Part shown: one piece after another, positions 8,701 through 17,745 of the stretch
Layout: each line of letters opens with the position of its first letter
Position numbering within the stretch: the first letter of the stretch is position 1
Source of the DNA: Pseudomonas fluorescens Q2-87
GTDB taxonomy: Bacteria; Pseudomonadota; Gammaproteobacteria; Pseudomonadales; Pseudomonadaceae
DNA: 64,000 nt
Assembly (NCBI RefSeq): GCF_000281895.1
Contig: NZ_CM001558.1
Coordinates: 2,732,556 to 2,796,555, forward strand
Direction: 5' to 3'
Notes under the pieces: model-generated
What the model was told of the DNA's origin: nothing
Database searches by the model: none
The model's input: only the letters and a program-made list of their open reading frames with translations
Translations under genes and position numbers: made by a program

Positions 8701-9690
8701 CTACATGCAAGCCTTGCAACCGGCAGCGATGGACAGCGAATTGCTCTGCTGGTTACCCACGCCTGCCGACACGTTGGCGCCGCCGTTACCGGAGAAGCCG
8801 TTCATGGAATTGCTCATGGTGGCGTTGTTGATCACAGGGTTTTTCCAACCGTCGCGGGTCAGCACCTGCTGAGTGTTGCTGCCGGCCAGTTCGAAAGTAC
8901 CCACGGCGGAGAACTTGAACTTGTCGTCATCGTGACCACCACCGTAGCCGCCGCCTTTGTTGTCCCAGCCGCCATGGTTGTCGTCTTCGGCGGTACCGGT
9001 GCCTTTGGCCTTGAAGGTGCCGGAGGCGCTGTAGGTGCTGGTGAGCGTGTCGGTCTTGTAGGTCCGCACGCCTTTGTTGTCGACCTGAAGGCCGGTGGAG
9101 GACTGGTCAGCTGCGGCAGAGGCTTGTGCGACACGGCCCCCGGAGACGGCGATGGCCAGGTTGTTTTTCTGTTGGTTGAAGTTGCCGGCGGTCACGTTGA
9201 TGCCGATGTTGCCGGAGCCGCTGTTGCCCGCATTGGTCAGCGAGGCGTTGTTTTGCGTCGAGTTGTTTTTAACGTAGTTGTTGTTATTGACTTGCGTAGC
9301 GCTGGAAGCCGCGACAGCCGAGCCGAAGATGAAGCTTTCGTCTGCGGTGGCCAGGGCGGCGGCGTTGTCCTGCTGGTTACCGTCGCCGCCTGCGACGTTG
9401 GCGCCCATGTTGCCATTGCTGCTATTGAGCGAGTCTTTTGCTTCTGCGGTGTTTTTGGTGGCCTGGTTGGTCACCACGTTGCCGTCGCTGTTCTGCTCAT
9501 CCAGCACCGTGGCCCCAGCGCCGGCACTGATTGAAAGCAGTTGGTCCAGGGTCGGTCCTTGCTGATGGCCATTGTTGCCATGGCCGTGACCGTTGCCGTG
9601 ACCGTTGTCATTTCCGCCAGCCTGTGCAGCCATTGCCATGACCGCGGCGAGGGCGAAAACCAATGGTTTGAGTGCCATTGTAGGTTTCAT
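8701..9690 (-). CDS. fapC: Major amyloid fibril subunit FapC
   Basis: A 329-residue exported protein with a signal peptide (AAQA-GGND) followed by a His/Gly/Asn-rich stretch (GHGNGHGHGNNGHQQG). It has three imperfect Asn/Gln-rich repeats, each with a core like GANVAGGDGNQQDN, GINVTAGNFNQQKN and GANVSAGVGNQQSN, joined by variable linkers. The protein ends with the CxxC motif GCKACM typical of FapC. The repeats form the cross-beta fibril that stiffens the biofilm matrix. ATG at 9690 follows AGGAG by 8 bases. The linker between repeats 2 and 3 contains a Gly/Asp/His-rich segment (DDNHGGWDNKGGGYGGGH). Confidence 0.93.
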   Translation of the reverse strand: MKPTMALKPLVFALAAVMAMAAQAGGNDNGHGNGHGHGNNGHQQGPTLDQLLSISAGAGATVLDEQNSDGNVVTNQATKNTAEAKDSLNSSNGNMGANVAGGDGNQQDNAAALATADESFIFGSAVAASSATQVNNNNYVKNNSTQNNASLTNAGNSGSGNIGINVTAGNFNQQKNNLAIAVSGGRVAQASAAADQSSTGLQVDNKGVRTYKTDTLTSTYSASGTFKAKGTGTAEDDNHGGWDNKGGGYGGGHDDDKFKFSAVGTFELAGSNTQQVLTRDGWKNPVINNATMSNSMNGFSGNGGANVSAGVGNQQSNSLSIAAGCKACM

Positions 9691-9753
9691 GGTGTTTCTC
9701 CTTGCGTGTCGTTGGTTAAGTGTCAGTACTTTCTTATGCTTGCGGTGCCCGGG

Positions 9754-10332
9754 TCAGTCAGCGACCCGGATGCTCAGGGTGTTAGCCATGCGGTTCCCCA
9801 CCCCTGCACTCTGGTTCACCTGGATGACCCCTCGGCTGCCGGTGAAAGCCTGGTCGCTGGTAACGACCTGGCGGCCGCCAGTTGGGGCGCCAGTTGCGCC
9901 TGAGTTCGGTAACAGCGCCACGTTCTGTTGCGACAAGGCGCTGTCGTCAATGCTCTGCGGCTGGGCACTGATGCCCACCCGCATGACATTGGCCATTTGA
10001 TTGTTGGCGCCGGCGGACTGGTTGACGCCCAAGACCCCGTTGCCATTGGAAAATGAATTGCCGCCGATGCGGGCCGTCGCGTTCATGGCCGGATTGGCCG
10101 GGGTGTCGAGGCGCTGCTGCACCTGGGTGGCGGCCTGGGCCTGGGTGCCAATGGCGATAGCCCGGGTGTTGGTCTGCTGGGTCTGGTCGCCAGCCGCCTG
10201 GTTGACGTTGAAGTTACCGGTGTATTGGCCGCCGGAATTCTGCAAATTGGCGTTATTGACCACCGCCACACCTGGATCGGCGAAGGCAACGGCGGGGCCG
10301 AGCAGGGCGAGTAGCAACAGGGCTGGCTGCAT
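9754..10332 (-). CDS. fapB: Minor amyloid subunit / nucleator FapB
   Basis: A 192-residue exported protein with a signal peptide (AFA-DPGV) and three short repeats, NVNQAAGDQTQQTN, GVNQSAGANNQMAN and QVNQSAGVGNRMAN, each similar to the FapC repeat core. FapB is regarded as the nucleator of FapC fibrils. There is no cysteine in this product, unlike FapC. Its ATG lies one base after the stop codon of fapA (TGA-C-ATG), so translation is probably coupled. Confidence 0.9.
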   Translation of the reverse strand: MQPALLLLALLGPAVAFADPGVAVVNNANLQNSGGQYTGNFNVNQAAGDQTQQTNTRAIAIGTQAQAATQVQQRLDTPANPAMNATARIGGNSFSNGNGVLGVNQSAGANNQMANVMRVGISAQPQSIDDSALSQQNVALLPNSGATGAPTGGRQVVTSDQAFTGSRGVIQVNQSAGVGNRMANTLSIRVAD

Positions 10333-10333
10333 G

Positions 10334-10780
10334 TCACTGCCCTCCCGCGAGCCGACCCAATGGGGCCAGCCCTGAACTCAACGAGCGGTTGATGGTGCCG
10401 GAAATCGCGCCACCGCTGCCGCCGCCATGCCCGGCGCCCATGCCGGGCATGCCGTTGGGGTTGGTGACGACGTTCAGGCCCTGGACGCTGGTGTTCGGGG
10501 TGACGGTGTTGCGGATCGACGAGCCGCTGGCAACGCTGGCGAATTCGCCGTCGCTCAGTTCGGTGCTGGTGGTCGCCTGATGGATTCGTTCGGAAGGGTT
10601 GGCATTGACGGTAGTCGGGTAGGGGTCTTTGCCGCCGTTGCGACCGATGGGAATGGGTTGCACATCACGGTTGAGCACAATGACGCCATTGCCTTCGGCG
10701 TGTACCGGCAGGCTGAGCACCCCACTGGCGGCGCAGCCAACCATCAGCAAACAGGACACACTTTTCTGGAAAGTCCCCAC
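10334..10780 (-). CDS. fapA: Amyloid chaperone-like protein FapA
   Basis: A 148-residue exported protein, first gene of the fap operon. It begins with a GTG at 10780 preceded by GAAGGA about 9 bases upstream. A signal peptide (SLPVHA-EGN) is followed by a polar, Ser/Thr/Asn-rich and then Gly-rich sequence (MPGMGAGHGGGSGG), probably disordered. FapA is thought to act as a periplasmic chaperone controlling fibril composition. The leader mRNA from the sigma-54 promoter at 10839-10854 would be roughly 50 bases long. Confidence 0.88.
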   Translation of the reverse strand: MGTFQKSVSCLLMVGCAASGVLSLPVHAEGNGVIVLNRDVQPIPIGRNGGKDPYPTTVNANPSERIHQATTSTELSDGEFASVASGSSIRNTVTPNTSVQGLNVVTNPNGMPGMGAGHGGGSGGAISGTINRSLSSGLAPLGRLAGGQ

Positions 10781-10838
10781 GGCATCGATTCCTTCTTCTG
10801 CGGGCTGGGCTTTGGTCCAGCGTTGCGAATCGGGAGAG

Positions 10839-10854
10839 AGCAGATGTCGTGCCG
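10839..10854 (-). promoter_or_regulatory. Sigma-54 (-24/-12) promoter of fapABCDEF
   Basis: Read on the minus strand the sequence is CGGCACGACATCTGCT. Against the consensus TGGCAC-N5-TTGCW it keeps GG at -24, CAC, the exact 5-base spacing, and GC at -12. It sits 59 bases before the fapA GTG, as expected for a short leader. Confidence 0.75.
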
Positions 10855-10915
10855 GTTTTTAGAAAGCCTTTGGAATCAGCGGCTTGTAATTCATGGACAG
10901 GCTGTAGGGCAAAAT

Positions 10916-10935
10916 CTGTTTCATTGTTGAAACAG
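10916..10935. promoter_or_regulatory. Palindromic upstream activator site 1
   Basis: CTGTTTCA-TTGT-TGAAACAG, a perfect 8-base inverted repeat with a 4-base spacer, about 62 bases upstream of the -24 element of the fap promoter. A second copy lies at 11071. Such paired palindromes are typical binding sites for Fis-type helix-turn-helix dimers of sigma-54 activators. Confidence 0.6.
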
Positions 10936-11070
10936 GGCATTGAGTCGCCGGTCGCCTGCAAGCCATCCCCGCGCTCTGGATCCAGGCTTTTAAGCACCTG
11001 TATCAGGAACGTGACAATCTTGATGGCATTTTGGCGAAGGGGCTTTGGATCCGGGTTTCACTCGGCAGCG

Positions 11071-11090
11071 TTGTTTCAGCGATGAAACAG
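11071..11090. promoter_or_regulatory. Palindromic upstream activator site 2
   Basis: T-TGTTTCA-GCGA-TGAAACA-G, the same 7-base arms and 4-base spacer as the site at 10916. It lies about 217 bases upstream of the -24 element and only 16 bases past the end of the kinase gene at 11106. The 155-base distance between site centres is close to 15 helical turns, consistent with looping. Confidence 0.55.
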
Positions 11091-11105
11091 CTGACACGGG
11101 GACAG

Positions 11106-11630
11106 TCAGGTTTCGAGCAGCCGGGCCACGGCCGCGAACACCTGGGCCTGCCGACGACCCCAATCCCCTCCGACCACTTGAAATGGCTGCCGGTGATGAA
11201 CCAGCCAACCCTCGATGGCCTGAAAAAACTTCAGCCGTTGCTCAAGTTCGGGCTGGCAGCGCAGGCCGTCACCGGTCCATTCGACCTGTTCGGGGCTCAG
11301 CAGCAAGTGCAGGTCATAATGGCGCGCCAGCAAGGCCGGTTCGAGCCAGCTCGGGCAATCTCCGAACAAGGTCTGGCTCCAGAGGATATTACTCAGCAGG
11401 TGCGTATCGAGGATCAGCAACGACGGCCGAGCAGCGCGAGCGGCGTCCTCCCAGGCCAGTTGGCCGCTGGCGATTTCGGTGATGTCGCCCAGGCAGGTAT
11501 CGCGCGGATTTTGCTCCATGAAGTAGCGAACGTATTCATCGACCCGCAAGCCGCCGAAGTGCTCCTGCAATTGCGCCGCGAGCCAGCTCTTGCCGCTGGA
11601 CTCCGGGCCGGTCAGCACCACTACCTTCAT
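11106..11630 (-). CDS. NadR-type nicotinamide riboside kinase (AAA ATPase)
   Basis: A 174-residue P-loop kinase with Walker A GPESSGKSWLA at the N-terminus and a lid/substrate region RVDEYVRYFMEQNPRDT, as in the C-terminal kinase domain of NadR. It would phosphorylate nicotinamide riboside entering through PnuC, giving NMN for NAD synthesis and trapping the substrate in the cell. The start (ATG at 11630) overlaps the pnuC stop by four bases (ATGA), indicating translational coupling. The frame is open far upstream of 11630, but that part only shadows pnuC. The domain lacks the NMN adenylyltransferase half of NadR. Confidence 0.85.
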   Translation of the reverse strand: MKVVVLTGPESSGKSWLAAQLQEHFGGLRVDEYVRYFMEQNPRDTCLGDITEIASGQLAWEDAARAARPSLLILDTHLLSNILWSQTLFGDCPSWLEPALLARHYDLHLLLSPEQVEWTGDGLRCQPELEQRLKFFQAIEGWLVHHRQPFQVVGGDWGRRQAQVFAAVARLLET

Positions 11631-12190
11631 GTGCGCAGCGCCGGGTCGGCGCGCCATTCCCGCCAGCCTTGTACCGCCAGCAAGGTAAACAGGGCGTACA
11701 GCGCGGCGGTCAGATACAAGCCCTTGTAGACGAACAGGCCGACAAAGATCAGGTCCAGGGCGATCCACAGCGGCCAGCATTGCACGCGCTTCTGTGCCAT
11801 CCACCACTGGGCCACGAGGCTGAAACCGGTCAGGGCCGCGTCGAGCCAGGGCTGCGCGGCATCGGTCCAGTGCGCCATGGCGGCGCCCAGCAGCAGGCTG
11901 CCTGCAGCCCCGACGGCCAGGCCAAGCAACACCGACGGCCCGCCCAGGCGTGAAACCTGTCGTCCCTGATGATCGTGCCCTGCGCGTGTCCATTGCCACC
12001 AGCCGTAGAGTTGCAACACGGCATAGATCACCTGCAACAGCATGTCCGAGTACAGCTTCACTTCGAAGAAAATCCAGCTGTACAGCAGCACCATGACCAG
12101 GCCGATCGGCCAGCACCAGGGGTTCTGCTTGACGGTCAGCCAGACAGCGATCACGCCGAGGGCTGCGGCAAACAGTTCAAGCCCGGACAT
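11627..12190 (-). CDS. pnuC: Nicotinamide riboside transporter PnuC
   Basis: A 187-residue membrane protein with about seven hydrophobic segments and the family motif YGWWQW (residues about 62-67) that lines the substrate site. PnuC passes nicotinamide riboside down its gradient, with uptake driven by the downstream kinase. The ATG at 12190 follows AAGGAA. PnuC relatives can carry thiamine or riboflavin, but the overlapping NadR-type kinase gene supports nicotinamide riboside here. Confidence 0.88.
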   Translation of the reverse strand: MSGLELFAAALGVIAVWLTVKQNPWCWPIGLVMVLLYSWIFFEVKLYSDMLLQVIYAVLQLYGWWQWTRAGHDHQGRQVSRLGGPSVLLGLAVGAAGSLLLGAAMAHWTDAAQPWLDAALTGFSLVAQWWMAQKRVQCWPLWIALDLIFVGLFVYKGLYLTAALYALFTLLAVQGWREWRADPALRT

Positions 12191-12274
12191 GGCGGTTCCT
12201 TGGGGAAGTCGGAGAGGGCGGGGATTGTAAACGTTATGGCGTGGGCAGCTCCAACCTCAATGCTGAATGTGCCC

Positions 12275-12366
12275 CGTGGCGAGGGAGCTTGCTCCCGCTG
12301 GGCTGCGTAGCGGCCCCTTTTTTGTGAGCGCTTCGCACTCAAGCGGGATCAAGCTCCCTCGCCACA
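12275..12366. repeat. REP inverted pair
   Basis: CGTGGCGAGGGAGCTTGCTC at 12275 with its inverted partner ending AAGCTCCCTCGCCAC at 12365. It lies between the 3' end of the chemoreceptor gene and the 5' end of pnuC, both on the minus strand. Confidence 0.8.
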
Positions 12367-12401
12367 ATGAATCACAACAGTCTTAAGTGAACATTGGCCC
12401 G

Positions 12402-14036
12402 TCAGACCCGGAACTGCTTGAGCAACCCGTTCAGCTCTTCGCTCAGTGCCTTGAGGCGTGTGCTCGCCAGGCTGGACTGTTCGGCCGCGATGGCGGTGCT
12501 GTGGGACAGGCCCGCCGCTTGGGTGACGTTCTGGTTGATGTCTTCCACCACGTGAGCCTGTTGCAAGGTGGCGCTGGCGATGGATGCGTTCAGGCTGTTG
12601 AGGTTGCGCAGGGCCTGGCCGATTGCATTGAGGCTGGCACCTGCCAGACCGGCCTGTTCGATGGTCAGTTGCGAGGCCCGGCTGCTGTCGCTGATGACTT
12701 TCACCGCGGCTTCCGAATGATTCTGCAAGCGTTCGATCATCGCCTGGATTTCGGCGGTGGACTTTTGCGTGCGCTGGGCCAGCAGGCGCACCTCATCGGC
12801 CACCACGGCGAAGCCCCGGCCTTGTTCCCCGGCGCGGGCGGCTTCGATCGCGGCGTTGAGGGCCAGCAGGTTGGTTTGCTCGGCAATGGAGCGAATCACT
12901 TCCAGCACGCTGCCAATCTGCGTGCTTTCGCTCGCCAGGGTGCGGATCACTTCCACCGCCTGATCGATGGTCTGGGACAGTCGGTCGATCTGCTGCAAGC
13001 TGCCGTCGATGTTGACCTGGCCTTGCTGGGCCTGGGACTCGGCGTCGCGCATCTCGCTGGCGGCGTGCTCGGCGTTCTTGGCCACATCCTGCACGCCATA
13101 AGTCACCTCGTTGATTGCGGTGGCCACCAATTCCATCTGTTGCGATTGTTGCTGGCTGCGTTCCTGGGCCTGGGCGGCATCGTTGCCCAGCTCGCTGGAA
13201 GACTGCCCCAAGGCGCTGGCCGAGGCCTGCAACTGGCTCACCACTTGCCGCAGCTTGGCGGTAAAGGCGTTGAAATGCCGGGCCAGCTGGGTGACTTCGT
13301 CCTGGCCATGGGTGTCGAGGGTACGGGTCAGGTCGCTTTCGCCGCTGGCGATGTTGGCCATGGCGTTGACCGTTTCCTGCAAGGGGCGAACGATGCTGCG
13401 CACGATCAGTGTCAGCAGCAGGGCCATGAGCAGGGTAATCACCAGCCCGATCAACGAGGCCTTGACCACTTGGGACTGGAATTCGGCTTGAACGTCATCC
13501 ACATAAACGCCCGAGCCGATGACCCAGCCCCACGGTTCGAACAATTGCACGTAGGAAGTCTTGCCCACCGGTGCCTCGGCGCCTGGTTTCGGCCAGAGGT
13601 AGTTCACCATGCCGGCGCCCTTGGACTTGGCGATGGTGACCATCTCGTTGAACAGCGCAAAGCCGTTCGGGTCGCGGATCGCCGAGAGGTTCTGGCCTTC
13701 GAGTTTCGGGTTGGTCGGGTGCATGACCATGACCGGCGTGAGGTCGTTGATCCAGAAATAATCAGTCTGGTTATAGCGCAGGCCCCGCACGGCGCTGAGC
13801 GCCTGTTTCTGCGCGGCATCGCGGGTCAGGGTGCCCGCCGTTTCCAAACCGTAGTAATAGCTCAGCACGCCACTGGCGGTCTGCACCACATGCTGGGTTT
13901 TCTGCACCTTGGCTTGGTAAAGATCGCTATGGATCTGTTTCAGCATCAGTGCACCCAGCGTCACCAACATCACGATGGCGACGACCAGGATGAGCCACAA
14001 GCGTCGGCTGATCGACACACTGCGCAAGCTATTCAT
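12402..14036 (-). CDS. Methyl-accepting chemotaxis protein with sCache sensor
   Basis: A 544-residue chemoreceptor. A first membrane helix (about 10-30) is followed by a periplasmic single-Cache domain (about 35-185; [23 protein letters not shown] and [17 protein letters not shown] are hallmarks of sCache_2), a second membrane helix (about 187-210), HAMP, and the signalling domain with the conserved hairpin tip [20 protein letters not shown] and [17 protein letters not shown]. sCache_2 receptors of Pseudomonas usually sense short organic acids such as malate; the ligand here is not determined. ATG at 14036 follows GGAG. It signals through CheA/CheW to the flagellar motor. No che genes lie nearby. 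Confidence 0.92.
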   Translation of the reverse strand: MNSLRSVSISRRLWLILVVAIVMLVTLGALMLKQIHSDLYQAKVQKTQHVVQTASGVLSYYYGLETAGTLTRDAAQKQALSAVRGLRYNQTDYFWINDLTPVMVMHPTNPKLEGQNLSAIRDPNGFALFNEMVTIAKSKGAGMVNYLWPKPGAEAPVGKTSYVQLFEPWGWVIGSGVYVDDVQAEFQSQVVKASLIGLVITLLMALLLTLIVRSIVRPLQETVNAMANIASGESDLTRTLDTHGQDEVTQLARHFNAFTAKLRQVVSQLQASASALGQSSSELGNDAAQAQERSQQQSQQMELVATAINEVTYGVQDVAKNAEHAASEMRDAESQAQQGQVNIDGSLQQIDRLSQTIDQAVEVIRTLASESTQIGSVLEVIRSIAEQTNLLALNAAIEAARAGEQGRGFAVVADEVRLLAQRTQKSTAEIQAMIERLQNHSEAAVKVISDSSRASQLTIEQAGLAGASLNAIGQALRNLNSLNASIASATLQQAHVVEDINQNVTQAAGLSHSTAIAAEQSSLASTRLKALSEELNGLLKQFRV

Positions 14037-14306
14037 ACGCTGTCACTCCGGTTTCTTATTCTTGTCATAACGACGGCGGCACTTTAGCGCCCGCCGGGTA
14101 CGCGTGATTGACCTGGGTCATAACGCGGCAGCGTTATCAGGGCTTGTCTGTTAGGATTTCGGCCCCGCAGCGTAAAACCTGAGCCGATCCGGATGTTTCA
14201 TTGGTTTTTTTTCGATGATCGCCGTTATCGTGCACGCCTGCGGGCACCTGCATGACACTTGAATATTGATGAGACCCGCACCAGCAGGGTCTTTTTTGGG
14301 GGATGA

Positions 14307-15137
14307 ATGGATTTGTGGACTGCCTTTTCGGCACTGATTCTTGGCGTAGTGGAAGGCTTGACGGAGTTCCTGCCGATTTCCAGCACGGGGCACCAGATTG
14401 TTGTCGCTGACTTGCTCGAATTTGGCGGCGAGCGTTCGATGGCGTTCAACATCATCATCCAGCTCGGCGCGATTCTCGCGGTGGTCTGGGAGTTTCGACG
14501 CAAGATCTTCGACGTGGTGCTGGGCTTGCCAACCCAGCCCAGCGCTCGTCGGTTCACCGCCAACCTGCTGATCGCCTTCCTGCCCGCCGTGGTATTGGGC
14601 GTGCTGCTCGCCGACTGGATTCATCACTACCTGTTCAACCCGATCACCGTGGCTGCAGCGCTGGTGATAGGCGGTTTTGTAATGCTCTGGGCCGAGAAGC
14701 GCCAGCACCAAGTGCACGCTGAAACCGTCGACCAGATCACCTGGAAGGACGCCTTGAAGGTCGGCCTGGCCCAATGCATTGCGATGATCCCCGGCACTTC
14801 CCGTTCGGGCGCGACCATCATCGGCGGGCTGTTGTTCGGCTTGTCGCGCAAGACCGCGACCGAGTTCTCGTTTTTCCTGGCGATGCCGACCATGGTCGGT
14901 GCGGCCGTCTATTCGGGCTATAAATACCGCGAACTGTTCGTCCCGGCGGACTTCCCGGTGTTCGCCATCGGCTTCGTCACCGCGTTCATTTTTGCCATGA
15001 TTGCGGTCAAGGCCCTGCTGCGCTTCATCGCCAGCCACAGCTATGCCGTATTTGCCTGGTATCGAATCGCCTTTGGCCTGCTGATCCTGGCCACGTGGCA
15101 GTTCGGTTGGGTGGACTGGACCGCCGCCAAGCCATGA
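14307..15137 (+). CDS. uppP: Undecaprenyl-diphosphatase UppP (BacA)
   Basis: A 276-residue inner-membrane enzyme that removes a phosphate from undecaprenyl pyrophosphate, recycling the lipid carrier for peptidoglycan and O-antigen synthesis and giving some bacitracin resistance. Both family motifs are present: [15 protein letters not shown] near the N-terminus and [13 protein letters not shown] near residue 163. The ATG at 14307 follows a G-rich ribosome binding site (GGGGGAT). The stop overlaps the start of the DUF1294 gene by four bases. Confidence 0.95.
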   Translation: MDLWTAFSALILGVVEGLTEFLPISSTGHQIVVADLLEFGGERSMAFNIIIQLGAILAVVWEFRRKIFDVVLGLPTQPSARRFTANLLIAFLPAVVLGVLLADWIHHYLFNPITVAAALVIGGFVMLWAEKRQHQVHAETVDQITWKDALKVGLAQCIAMIPGTSRSGATIIGGLLFGLSRKTATEFSFFLAMPTMVGAAVYSGYKYRELFVPADFPVFAIGFVTAFIFAMIAVKALLRFIASHSYAVFAWYRIAFGLLILATWQFGWVDWTAAKP

Positions 15138-15562
15138 GTGATCCGGCCATCCGCAAGCCCGCTGTGCGCAATGCCAGCGGTGCGGTGCAGAACCTGCGGC
15201 TCAAGCTGACGGTGTTTGCGCTGTTGTGTGCGTTGCCGCTGTTCGGCTCCTTGGTTCTCGGGCTCAAGGAGGCGTCCTGGGTGCCACTGGTGGCCTATGG
15301 CGGCGTCAGCGTGGTGGCGTTCGTGTTGTATTGGAATGACAAGCGCAAGGCCCGCGCCGACGCCTGGCGCACCCCGGAGAACGTGCTGCACGCCGTGGAG
15401 CTGGCGGGCGGTTGGCCTGGCGCCTTGCTGGCCCAGCAGGTGTTTCGTCACAAGACCCGCAAGGTGTCGTTTCAAATGGTGTTCTGGTTCATCGTCCTGC
15501 TGCACCAGGTGTTCTGGATTGACCAGCTGTTCCTCGGCGGCCATCTGCTGGCGTTGTTCTGA
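15134..15562 (+). CDS. DUF1294 membrane protein
   Basis: A 142-residue protein with three to four hydrophobic segments and the DUF1294 signature [37 protein letters not shown]. Its function is unknown; some relatives are fused to cold-shock domains, this one is not. The ATG at 15134 overlaps the uppP stop (ATGA), so it is chosen over an in-frame ATG 39 bases upstream inside uppP. The two genes form an operon. It ends three bases from the convergent YjbR gene. Confidence 0.85.
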   Translation: MSDPAIRKPAVRNASGAVQNLRLKLTVFALLCALPLFGSLVLGLKEASWVPLVAYGGVSVVAFVLYWNDKRKARADAWRTPENVLHAVELAGGWPGALLAQQVFRHKTRKVSFQMVFWFIVLLHQVFWIDQLFLGGHLLALF

Positions 15563-15565
15563 ACC

Positions 15566-15919
15566 TCACTGGAGCAGCAGGCCAACCTGCGTGCGCTTGG
15601 GCAATTTGCTGACCACCAATTGGTGGGAGCGTTGCAGCAAGCCACGCAGTTCTTCGGCGCCCAACGGGTAGGGGACTTGCATGATTACCCACTGGGCCCG
15701 TGCCAGGTACGGTGCCGGATGGATGCCCGGCCGGTCGCAGTGTCCAAGAAACAGATCCTTGTCGACCTTGAACGCCAACGAGTCGCCCCGCAACCCCTGA
15801 AGGGCAAACATCTTGTTCCCCGCGATGGAGAACACCCTGACGCCGCCCCATTTGTAGTCTTCCCTGGCGCCCGGCAAGCCCAGGCAGAATCGTGCGACAT
15901 CCTCTTCGCTCAAGCTCAT
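15566..15919 (-). CDS. MmcQ/YjbR family protein
   Basis: A 117-residue protein of the YjbR/MmcQ family (double-wing DNA-binding-like fold). Typical segments are CLGLPGAREDYKWGG at the start and DLFLGHCDRPGIHPAPYLARAQWV in the middle. The biochemical role of the family is not settled. ATG at 15919 has GGAG about 10 bases upstream and overlaps the LysR stop codon (ATGA), so it is translated with the regulator; a longer frame to 16042 is discarded. Confidence 0.85.
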   Translation of the reverse strand: MSLSEEDVARFCLGLPGAREDYKWGGVRVFSIAGNKMFALQGLRGDSLAFKVDKDLFLGHCDRPGIHPAPYLARAQWVIMQVPYPLGAEELRGLLQRSHQLVVSKLPKRTQVGLLLQ

Positions 15920-16824
15920 ATCAATCTTTCTCCGCATTTTTCGAAAGCTTCCACCAGATGGTCGATCCACGCACGCACCGCCGGCAGCATGCCGCGTCGG
16001 TGGGGATAGACCGCCTGGAGCCAGCCGTCTGGCAACGACCACCCGGGCAATAGCTCAACCAGTGTGCCGTCGCGCAGTTCCTCCTCGCAATACATGCTCG
16101 GCAACAAGGTAAGCCCCAGGCCTGCGAGCGCGCAGGCGCGGCGCACGATGAAATCATCGATGCCCAGGCGCGCTTCCAGGGCCAAATCGACGCTGGCGCC
16201 GCCGTCATTGCGCAAGCGCATGTGCACCAGGCGATCAGCATCCAAGGCGCCGAGCACCGGCAAGTGCTTGAGGTCCTGCGGAACGTCTATCCGTCGCCCT
16301 TGGACGAACGCCGGGCTGGCGACCAGGATCAGCCGCGCCTGGCGCAAGCGCCGAGTCATTAGCAGCGGGTCTTCGTCGCCGAGGTCACGGACCCGCAGTG
16401 CCACATCGATGCCTTCGCTTATCAGGTCAACGCGGCGGTTCACCAAGGTCATTTCCAGCTGGACTTGGGGAAACTTCGCCATGAACGACGCGATTACGTG
16501 CGGCAGGATCTGGTGAGCCAAGCCTACCGGGCTCGAAACGCGCAGTCGCCCGCGCGGCTCGCTGGACATGCTCGCGACCGCTTCATCGGCCATTTCGGCC
16601 TCCAGCAGCATGGCCTGGCAATGGCGCAGATAGCGTTCGCCCACTGCTGTCAGTTTCAGCTGGCGGGTGGTGCGTTGCAGCAGGCGTGCGCCGAGCCGCT
16701 CCTCCAACTCGGCGATACGCCGGGACAGCCGCGACTTGGGGACGCCCAATACACGTCCGGCCGCCGCAAAGCCGCCGGCTTCGACGACTTTGGCGAAGTA
16801 GTACAGATCGTTGAGGTCTTGCAT
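15916..16824 (-). CDS. LysR-family transcriptional regulator
   Basis: A 302-residue regulator with an N-terminal winged helix-turn-helix (AAGRVLGVPKSRLSRRIAELEERLGARLLQR, about residues 21-52) and a C-terminal periplasmic-binding-like effector domain of the subgroup that begins RGRLRVSSPVG. It is divergent from azoR with a 129-base intergenic region, the usual arrangement for a LysR regulator controlling its neighbour. It likely responds to quinones or other electrophiles, as many azoR-linked regulators do (inference). Confidence 0.92.
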   Translation of the reverse strand: MQDLNDLYYFAKVVEAGGFAAAGRVLGVPKSRLSRRIAELEERLGARLLQRTTRQLKLTAVGERYLRHCQAMLLEAEMADEAVASMSSEPRGRLRVSSPVGLAHQILPHVIASFMAKFPQVQLEMTLVNRRVDLISEGIDVALRVRDLGDEDPLLMTRRLRQARLILVASPAFVQGRRIDVPQDLKHLPVLGALDADRLVHMRLRNDGGASVDLALEARLGIDDFIVRRACALAGLGLTLLPSMYCEEELRDGTLVELLPGWSLPDGWLQAVYPHRRGMLPAVRAWIDHLVEAFEKCGERLI

Positions 16825-16953
16825 GTTGCGCTCGATTGTCCTGTCAGTGGGACGAACTATCGCATTTATGCTGCCTTATCGGTTATTGGTTTGATCGATA
16901 GGATGATCGCCAATTGATCGCCTGGTCGCGATCCTCACTTGGAGAGCACTCTC

Positions 16954-17562
16954 ATGAAACTGTTGCATATCGATTCGAGCATCCTTGGCGACAATTCCGC
17001 TTCCCGCCAATTAAGCCGTGAGCTGGTCCAGGCCTGGCAGGCCGCCGAGCCTGGCATCGTGGTGACCTACCGTGACCTGGCCGCCGATGCCATCAGCCAT
17101 TTTTCTGCCCAGACGTTGATTGCCGCAGGCACCAGCGCTGAATTGCGGGATGCCGCCCTGCAACACGAGGCTGAGCTTAGCGCTACCACGATGGCCGAAT
17201 TCCAGGCCGCCGACGCAGTGGTCATCGCGGCGCCGATGTACAACTTCAGTATTCCGACCCAGCTCAAGGCGTGGATCGACCGCATCGCCGTCGCCGGGCA
17301 GACGTTCCGCTACACCGAAGCTGGCTTCGAAGGCCTGTGCGTCGGCAAAAAACTGGTCATCGTCTCCACCGCAGGCGGCTTGCATGCCGGCCAGCCGAGC
17401 AGCGTGGGCCATGAGGAATACCTCAAAGTGATGTTCGGTTTCCTCGGCATCACCGACATCGAGTTCGTCCGTGCTGAAGGGCTGGCCAAGGGAGACGACA
17501 TGCGTGCCAAGGGCCTGAACGAAGCCAAGGCTCAAATCAGCGAACAGTTCGCCGCCGCGTAA
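16954..17562 (+). CDS. azoR: FMN-dependent NADH-azoreductase
   Basis: A 202-residue flavodoxin-like oxidoreductase. The N-terminus [20 protein letters not shown] binds the FMN phosphate, and [19 protein letters not shown] is the AzoR family signature. It reduces quinones and azo compounds by two electrons using NAD(P)H. ATG at 16954 has GGAG nine bases upstream; an in-frame ATG 15 bases earlier has none. It is divergent from the LysR gene. Confidence 0.93.
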   Translation: MKLLHIDSSILGDNSASRQLSRELVQAWQAAEPGIVVTYRDLAADAISHFSAQTLIAAGTSAELRDAALQHEAELSATTMAEFQAADAVVIAAPMYNFSIPTQLKAWIDRIAVAGQTFRYTEAGFEGLCVGKKLVIVSTAGGLHAGQPSSVGHEEYLKVMFGFLGITDIEFVRAEGLAKGDDMRAKGLNEAKAQISEQFAAA

Positions 17563-17745
17563 GGCTTGTGTAAAAACACCCGCCCCTTCGGGCAGCCTTG
17601 GTAAAACCCTGTATTCTGGTCAACATTGGATGGCCAGGGTGCAGGGTTTTCTTGCGTCTGGCGTTGAGCTTCTGGCGCAGGTTATGCAAGCCAAGGCTAT
17701 GCGCTACCAGGCATGCTGCGTGGTGGCGAAGGGTGGAAAAAAACG

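Noticed and set aside
12387..14087. Long open frame (566 codons) on the plus strand opposite the chemoreceptor gene
   Set aside because: It is the antisense of a clear methyl-accepting chemotaxis gene; long antisense frames are usual in GC-rich Pseudomonas genes and its product has no recognisable domain.
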